Shown here in pieces: positions 60,001-64,000 of a DNA stretch of 64,000 nt. The notes below the pieces were generated by a model that saw nothing but the letters and a program-made list of their open reading frames with translations, was not told where the DNA came from and did no database searches. Position numbers and translations under genes: made by a program. Origin of the DNA: Protonemura montana. Lineage: Eukaryota; Arthropoda; Insecta; Plecoptera; Nemouridae. Within the stretch, counting starts at the first letter, position 1. The number at the start of each line of letters is the position of its first letter. The DNA is taken from contig OX387608.1 of assembly GCA_947568835.1 (NCBI GenBank), positions 9,400,001-9,464,000 on the forward strand, given 5' to 3'.

Positions 60001-62975
60001 CATGTATGCACGTCGTGTCTGCACTGAATGGGATGAATGGTACCGTCGGTCCCATTGACTCGAAGCATTAGAGATGCCACACCCACCACCGGCTTTGGCC
60101 CAGTGGCCTCTTGCAGGTACCCCGATGCTGTCATCAATCTTTTGCGACAAATTACCCGTGCTTTATTGCATCCTGTATATTGAGTGTTTTGGGCATATTG
60201 AAACTGACTGACCAAGTGAGTTTATTTGGTATTTGGTAAGCTGATTGCCATATTGTAAAACGATTTTTTGATATTGTGTGAACTAGCGTTTTTTTTTGTG
60301 ACACTTTTGTAACACGTTTGCATTCGACAGGAGAAGGTATCAATTACTTTTAAAACCACTTGTTAAACAGTGTGCGAATTATAATTACTTTACGTAATTA
60401 AATAATTCACAACGAGTTTGTGGATGAGTGCATCAATTTGTCATACCACAAAGTTAGAAATTCCTTACCAACATGGCCTTTACTGATTTGTGTGTGTATT
60501 TTGCGAGTCATCCCCGTACGTATCCCACTATTTTAGCTCCACGCTGAGTCAGGTATTGAATGGGTGACCGTTATACACATGACCAGTTCTGTTCGGGAGA
60601 GAGGTTGGAGGGATGAAAGTTAGTACAGCAACTTCATTCGCCTCGCTTATCAACCTCTCGACAGCATGGATTTGTGGAGGAATCCTGCTGTTCGAGTTGT
60701 ACCGTCCTTCGGAAGGGACGTGAAGCCGGTGGTCCCCTTGGTGCTTTTCGACAGGAGTAGGCTACGTGCCGGCACCGGGTTTCCCCTCCTCCCTTCTAGG
60801 CTAGGTTAGGTTCATCACCATCCTCATCATCATCCACTCATTCACCGACGCCATTAGACCAGTGCCGCAGGGCCAGTTGTCAAAACAGTGCGTCGTTAAA
60901 CACCACAAATAATAATAATAATTTAGCTCCACGTCAATCCACGACGAGGGTACCCTTGAATTCATCTGTTCACGCCAAATTTCCAGCCCCAATTACCGAA
61001 AAACTCGTCCGACCACCCCGCAATCCATGCTCGGGTATATGGTATGTTCCAAAAACGGAGGTGCAGCGATTTTAAGCTTTCAAGCAGCAATCAGGGGGTC
61101 CATTGTTCGATTAATGTTTTTCTTGTCAGGTGCCAACATTTCAGCCCATCTTGACTCGACCATCTAAGCTGTGTTCCTAACTTACATACCTACCCCTACC
61201 CCTTCCCGACAGGTTAACACATACATGCTGATCGGTAGATTTCGACAACGCAGACAAATCAATCAACTCAGCCAGCTAGGATGTTTCAGAGGTAAATGTT
61301 GACTTCTACACATCTGTCCAATAATTATTAGAAGGATCGAATATGGATTAAGAGTCGATTTACGTCAATTTTTGGGATACACTATAATAATAACACTACC
61401 CTTCCCGGGTCTTTACCAGAGCACATTTGCAGTCCCCACGCAACACGACGACCACATCAAAGGCCTTATGCTCGTTTTTTGTCTCCTCGGGGATGAAGAC
61501 TAATCCAAACCACCGGTCCATCTATGTCCTCCCTGTGATCTCGAAGCCATTAGTGCGTACCTGGCCGGCTAGACGCGACTAATTGGTCTCCCCCACCCCG
61601 GCTCTCGGTCTCTGTCGGGTGACCTCACAATCGATCGCATGGTCGCTACTAGTAGAAGACACCCTTTCTTTGGTGGCTATGGAGGAATCTATGGAGGCAA
61701 TCGGATCTTGGCTGCTAGTGGTATAGCCATGTTATTGGGGTTGATTTCATGCGCTTTGTTTATACCGCAAAGAATGGCAATTGGCTCTGTGGTTTACAGA
61801 AGATTCTCTAGAGTCTAGAACACTGTGAAATTACTCATGCACAGTTCAATTCAGGCCACAGCAGCATCTTCAAAGTTTTAACTCGTTCGCCTTTTCTTTT
61901 ATTGGACTGCAGTGAACTATTTTCTTGGAATAAATTGTTGCGGTGTCGTGAATATCGACAAAAATCTTGATAAGGTAAACTAGTTTTAATGTTAGCGCAC
62001 CTATATGATGGTTCATGACCTGAGTGAACGTTGGTGGCTATTTGTTTTGAACTATGAAGGGTATGGAAATGCAGCCTACTTTGCTCGCGGTTGGTTACAT
62101 ACTAATGCTGCGAATCAGAATGACAATCAAAGTGTGCATCAAGAGTTACACTCATTTCGTTGTGAGTCACAACATTAACCTGTCTCATACATAAAAAAAC
62201 GTGATTCGAAATTGAAAATGTACATAATTTGAAGACGATGAATATCTTTCAGAATAACAGCGAAAAAAACGTATTTAGAATATATAGGCTAAGCAAATGC
62301 ACGTCGATGTTCGTGTGCGTTTACAAACGTACGCGACAAGCCCATGTTTACCTATTACTTGTATATTTCTCGTCGTTACTCCACACGAATACGATATTGA
62401 CCTGACACAGAAACACGTGGCCGACTCACAAATTGACGAAGTCAGCCACAGTTTTCTTTGACCTCACGTGTCACATTTTCGCGCCCAAAAGCCTGAGGAC
62501 CACCCCACTCGCCGAAGATGTCAACCTCTCGTTTCTAGCGCAGCGAATCGGTCCATGCCATTGTCTTTCACACTTCATAATATGCAAGTCCATATTCGGG
62601 CGTGAGCCGTTTTTTTTCTGGCGTGCCACAATCACCAATCATAATTTACTCTCATAGACGCGAATCATTCGGCGATTATAAATGATAGAAGACTCAAAGA
62701 CATGATCATGTAAAATTGCCATGACATTAATCAAGATCATAGGATCTTGTCCGATATGTTTTTTCTGTGTCAGAGGTGAGTGTTTAGGTCAGGCTAGATA
62801 GAATGAGTGTGCGACAACCTAATGAGTGCTTATAAATCGCTGAGATGCTGCGATCACGCCTCGCTATCTTGAGTTAAATACCTTCTTTTCCATTGTTGTA
62901 GACGATGCTGAAGCTGTGGGCAATGCAGACGTGGACCAGGAGTAGCAGAGTTGTCAGCTTGAGGCGTCCTTGCAT
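40906..62975 (-). CDS. flz: Filzig/stubble-like secreted trypsin-type serine protease, whole gene (6 coding exons)
   Basis: CDS is complement(join(40906..41073,42177..42331,44170..44435,45274..45463,46112..48481,62882..62975)), 3243 nt, 1080 residues. All exons have GT donors and AG acceptors and the phases agree (1,1,2,1,0). Seen: hydrophobic signal peptide (about 1-20), six-Cys knot (Cys46, 55, 61, 72, 81, 82), Thr/Pro/Ser/Lys-rich stalk (about 110-800), Cys823 that should tether to Cys950, activation site Arg834-Ile835 (RIVGG), catalytic His881, Asp930, Ser1028, and pocket Asp1022, Gly1050, Gly1060 predicting cleavage after Lys/Arg. Known: this knot-stalk-S1 layout is that of arthropod filzig and stubble proteases, secreted or membrane-anchored enzymes that shape apical extracellular matrix. 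Inferred: a secreted zymogen of that family, closer to filzig because of the GRKLFGGYRI start. The protein is shorter than I recall for fly filzig. Alternative name: serine proteinase stubble-like. No transmembrane segment was seen apart from the signal peptide. 5' and 3' UTRs are not resolved. Confidence 0.88.
41695..41830 (+). repeat. Dispersed repeat B, copy 1
   Basis: GTCTACTTTATCTAACC, AGCACTAGTTTTGAAAAAAA, GGGTTTTGAATGCGAAG and TTACTTTATCAAGGGTAAG recur in the same order at 57967-58100. Lies in the last intron of the protease gene. Confidence 0.75.
42177..42331 (-). CDS. flz: Filzig-like protease, exon 5 (pocket Asp)
   Basis: This exon encodes GGVPSVLQEV to GQKDSCE. The aspartate in KDSC, six residues before the catalytic serine, sets trypsin-like specificity. 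Conserved pieces are VLQEVHVPI, NSVCQEMF and SFLCAGY. The acceptor is cttttcacag|GA and the donor is TGCGAG|GTAAGG, phase 0, so the next exon starts directly with GDSGGP. Confidence 0.94.
42530..42790 (+). repeat. Dispersed repeat C, copy 1
   Basis: CTCGACCGTCTAAGCTGTGT, CTACCCTCACCCCTTCTC, TTTCAGAGGT, TTGACTTCCACAAATG and TTTTTGAGATACGCTATA recur in order at 61065-61385. Lies in intron 4 of the protease gene. Confidence 0.75.
44170..44435 (-). CDS. flz: Filzig-like protease, exon 4 (catalytic Asp)
   Basis: This exon encodes FLANLVAVFGEYD through SGWGRLKYG. It carries the catalytic aspartate in FANDLALLEL (residue 930) and the PICMP cysteine (950) that pairs with Cys823 in this family. The acceptor is ccttgctacag|C and the donor is TACG|GTAAGC. 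Length is 266 nt with phases 2 and 1, matching its neighbours exactly. The VTKNVRRVIVHRHYD and SGWGRL segments are typical of CLIP/stubble-type arthropod proteases. Confidence 0.94.
44755..44964 (+). mobile_element. MITE family A, both ends missing
   Basis: GATGGAGTCACAGTCATTAC to CGCAGATTACTCTCATTTGA, TATCGATATTTTGAGT and GCGCCATCAGGTGGCAT. Lies in intron 3 of the protease gene. Confidence 0.65.
45041..45081 (+). repeat. (ATT)n microsatellite in protease intron
   Basis: About twelve ATT units, likely polymorphic. The (ATT)n reads as a tyrosine run in one frame, which is not a gene. Confidence 0.95.
45145..45255 (+). mobile_element. 5S-headed SINE, 3' tail only, in protease intron 3
   Basis: Ends CGGTGCGTCGTTAAACACCA, preceded by CATCATCACC and CACTCACCAACGCC. 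It lies in antisense orientation within the intron and stops about 18 nt from the donor of the exon at 45274-45463. Confidence 0.65.
45274..45463 (-). CDS. flz: Filzig-like protease, exon 3 (activation site and catalytic His)
   Basis: This exon encodes DCGVRPLMKKKG, the activation cleavage before IVGGK, the EWPWQV strand and the TAAHC motif with the catalytic histidine (residue 881). The acceptor is ttgcgcag|AC, where the preceding G gives Asp822. The donor is CCAGG|GTAAGT, phase 2. Cys823 is the conserved cysteine that ties the stalk to the protease domain after cleavage. The tail of a SINE ends only about 18 nt past this donor, in the downstream intron. Confidence 0.93.
46112..48481 (-). 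CDS. flz: Filzig-like protease, exon 2 (cysteine knot and Thr/Pro-rich stalk)
   Basis: This 2370-nt exon supplies residues 32-821. The acceptor is cttctttcctcag|GT and the donor is GCGAG|GTGAGT. It opens with RKLFGGYRI and a compact six-cysteine module spaced C-x8-C-x5-C-x10-C-x8-CC, the family's N-terminal knot. A Gln run and acidic stretch follow, then a long low-complexity stalk dominated by Thr, Pro, Ser, Lys and Arg (repeated TTTKRP/TTTKKPKRTT patterns), likely O-glycosylated. The last part has acidic EEIIDEEDEED before the junction with the protease domain. Its GC-rich third positions leave long shadow frames on the opposite strand, which are not genes. The ATG upstream of the acceptor belongs to the intron. 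Confidence 0.92.
54161..54588 (+). mobile_element. 5S-headed SINE, full length
   Basis: The best complete copy: CAAACGGTTTGGCGTG start, 5S head AGATCACCGAAGTTAAGCAA with TATTGGATGGGTGACCATCA, body TACCGTCCTTCGGAAGGGAC, tail GCGTCGTTAAACACCACAAA. It lies in intron 1 of the protease gene. Confidence 0.92.
55201..55595 (+). mobile_element. 5S-headed SINE, small deletions
   Basis: Same order of blocks as the copy 1 kb upstream: AGATCACCGAAGTTAAGCAA, GAGGGATGAAAGTTAGTACA, GTCCTTCGGAAGGGACGTTA, GTGCGTCGTTAAACAACG. About 20 bp is missing before GTCCTTCGG and the GTTCGGGAGAG block is reduced. Confidence 0.9.
57770..57900. other. CpG-rich patch with GCGACGCCC triplication
   Basis: A GC- and CpG-rich island inside intron 1 of the protease gene, with the 9-bp GCGACGCCC repeated about three times (57815-57840). 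All frames have early stops. It may be a regulatory element or relic exon; nothing decides. Confidence 0.35.
57967..58100 (+). repeat. Dispersed repeat B, copy 2
   Basis: GTCTACTTTATCTAACCAAG, TAGCACTAGTTTTGAAAAAA, AGGTTTTGAATTCTAAG and TTATTTTATCAAAAGTAA match copy 1 in order and spacing. No ends or coding capacity were identified. Confidence 0.75.
59095..59410 (-). mobile_element. MITE family A, near complete
   Basis: Minus-strand copy. Its left end (right side here) is GTACCATTCAGTTTATAGGT, then GGCCAGCGCTAATTTTAACG, TTATTTCTCGCAGATAACTC and, at 59101, the AACTCGTTTGCTC block. Lies in intron 1 of the protease gene. Confidence 0.75.
60544..60921 (+). mobile_element. 5S-headed SINE, 5'-truncated, with target-site duplication
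   Basis: Begins within the 5S head (CTGAGTCAGGTATTG) and is otherwise intact and close to consensus, ending CACCACAAAT(AAT)n. The 12-bp TTTAGCTCCACG flanks it at 60532-60543 and 60922-60933. This looks like the youngest copy here. Confidence 0.95.
61065..61385 (+). repeat. Dispersed repeat C, copy 2
   Basis: CTCGACCATCTAAGCTGTGT, CTACCCCTACCCCTTCCC, TTTCAGAGGT, TTGACTTCTACACATC and TTTTTGGGATACACTATA match copy 1. Lies in intron 1 of the protease gene. Confidence 0.75.
61639..61818 (+). CDS. Small ORF, 59 residues: Gly-rich head plus one hydrophobic segment
   Basis: The ATG at 61639 opens a frame to TAG at 61816-61818. The peptide begins MVATSRRHPFFGGYGG, has a Gly/Tyr/Asn stretch to about residue 21, then a hydrophobic segment of about 20 residues (LAASGIAMLLGLISCALFI) and a basic tail VVYRRFSRV. 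The frame is open upstream to about 61567. This layout suits a tiny membrane protein, but I recognise no family. It lies in intron 1 of the protease gene on the opposite strand. It could be chance. Confidence 0.2.
   Translation: MVATSRRHPFFGGYGGIYGGNRILAASGIAMLLGLISCALFIPQRMAIGSVVYRRFSRV
62882..62975 (-). CDS. flz: Filzig-like protease, coding exon 1 (signal peptide)
   Basis: This exon encodes 31 residues plus one base. It begins MQGRLKLTTLLLLVHVC, a classic signal peptide, with a likely cleavage around His20-Ser21 and the mature chain starting near SFSIVYNN. The frame ends GAAG|GTATTT, a phase-1 donor. A pyrimidine-bearing acceptor (gattgcag, with a second cag directly after) lies about 10-15 nt upstream of the ATG, so a further untranslated exon is likely. 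The link to the 46112-48481 exon is inferred: the terminal G completes a Gly codon with the GT that opens that exon, strand and order agree, and that exon lacks any other N-terminus. It is 14.4 kb away, so a different secreted gene cannot be excluded. Confidence 0.6.
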
Positions 62976-64000
62976 TTTCCAGCTGCTGCAATCAGGAGAC
63001 AAACAGTGTGAGTCAAAGGTCCTTCCAACGTCCTGCCAAACTATTGCGATCCTCTTTAAGCTTAAACAATGTCCAGTTAAAAATATAACTCGAGGTTGCA
63101 ATGAAAATAGAAGTATTTGATTGGCTGTGACCATGAAGATTAGTATTCTTAACTGACAGTTATCGTTTTAACTGAACCTTGTAAAACTGGTCGGAGAACC
63201 AGGATAAAACTGGGAATATGTATTCACAGGCATCCCCCATAAAAGGCATACTTTTGCCATGTATATGTTCCATTAACTTTTAAAAACTTTGTTGCCCAAG
63301 GTTCTTTTTGTATGCTTATGGTCTCTCTATACAAAATGAAGGGGTGCTTACTGCCTATTCAGAAGAAAAATAACAACAAAAAATTATCGCCGATAAGAGC
63401 TAATATCTTCTATTTTTTTTTTAAACCACCAATTTCAAAGCCATCCAGACCCATTTTTGCCAAAAGAGCTACTGCAACCAAATTCAAACAGAAGACTTTT
63501 AATAAACAATAAACTTTAGGCAAGAACAGGGTATCGGCCATTTTTGTAGGCGGCTCTCACATTGACGTTATATTTTTGAATATCAAAACTTAATGAGGTG
63601 CTCTATGGAATTCAAACTCGTGTACAAGATCCGCCGTCTTCGCGTCTTACTAACGAATCTGGAGCATCGTACCGGCATGCATCTTTGAGCCCCGACTTTC
63701 CAACGTCTCATTTCTACAAATATCAAATTGCGCGTTTTCCGTGCCAAGAGCTCCACTCCCTGCGACGGGGCGAACGAGTCATGGGTGAAACATCTCGCCT
63801 CGATAACTCCGTACCTGCCCGATCGCGTTTTAACAAGGCGAGACATACCTACTCCACGTGGTTGAAATAACGTCGCAAATTTGCAAAGATCTCTCCTGTT
63901 TTGCATGTCGAACAGAGAAAGAGAGAGAAAGAAATTTGCTTGTACACGACGCAAATGAAACAAAACCCAATTTAAAAATAATATACCTACTGTTTGGATA
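62976..64000. other. Upstream of the protease signal exon
   Basis: Probably 5' UTR intron or promoter. A CpG-richer block at 63630-63850 is open on both strands (126 and 90 codons) without recognisable protein; it carries possible minus-strand donors and could hold an untranslated exon. 63525-63570 resembles a MITE family A end. Confidence 0.35.

Larger units (their letters stand above)
48482..62881 (-). other. Protease intron 1 (14.4 kb)
   Basis: Follows from linking the signal-peptide exon to the knot exon. It contains SINEs at 54161, 55201 and 60544, a MITE at 59095, repeats B and C, a CpG patch, a C11 run (52581-52591), a 9-bp-arm hairpin at 50008-50027 and the small ORF at 61639. No other protease exon was seen. 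Confidence 0.55.

Noticed and set aside
63583-63963. 126-codon minus frame at the right edge
   Set aside because: Starts and composition look like chance in a CpG-rich block; the plus strand is also open. Kept only as possible 5' region of the protease gene.
1-64000. CRISPR array, bacterial operons or prophage
   Set aside because: No spaced direct repeats of that kind, no operon-like gene packing; introns and 5S SINEs show eukaryotic DNA.

Overview
The window looks like nuclear DNA of an arthropod, probably a hexapod with a repeat-rich genome. Genes are sparse and split by long AT-rich introns, with GT/AG splice sites and GC-rich codons confined to exons. The two recognisable proteins are arthropod types: a filzig/stubble-like secreted serine protease and the first coding exon of a prohormone-3 (ITG-like) neuropeptide precursor. 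I cannot name the species.

Both supported protein genes are on the minus strand. The protease gene runs from 62975 down to 40906 in six coding exons (62882-62975, 46112-48481, 45274-45463, 44170-44435, 42177-42331, 40906-41073). Every exon junction keeps phase and the joined frame gives 1080 residues: signal peptide, six-cysteine knot, a very long Thr/Pro/Ser-rich stalk, then a complete trypsin-like domain with His, Asp and Ser. Intron 1 is 14.4 kb and carries three 5S-headed SINEs and other repeats. The neuropeptide exon is at 16500-16667; its later exons were not found and probably lie past the left edge. A CpG-rich block with a strong minus-strand donor at 26862/26863 could be an untranslated first exon of that gene. 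One nuclear tRNA-His(GTG) gene with an oligo-T terminator is at 25970-26041 (minus).

Weaker coding candidates are a plus-strand terminal-exon-like frame (15583-15780), a minus-strand frame (38705-38934), a 164-codon ORF (22560-23054) and a 59-residue small ORF with a Gly-rich head and one hydrophobic segment (61639-61818).

Most of the rest is mobile or repetitive DNA. There are four main groups: (1) a 5S rRNA-headed SINE in about eleven copies, one with a clear 12-bp target-site duplication and one with a 5' inversion like twin priming; (2) a MITE of about 300-380 bp with ACCATTGAGTTTATA termini, including a palindromic derivative; (3) a repeat that carries a tRNA-like gene with its own oligo-T, present as inverted pairs and as a perfect 54-bp-arm palindrome; (4) satellites and smaller repeats: a degenerate CAAGATCTTG array, a three-copy 114-bp tandem, two dispersed repeat pairs, and G-runs of 16.
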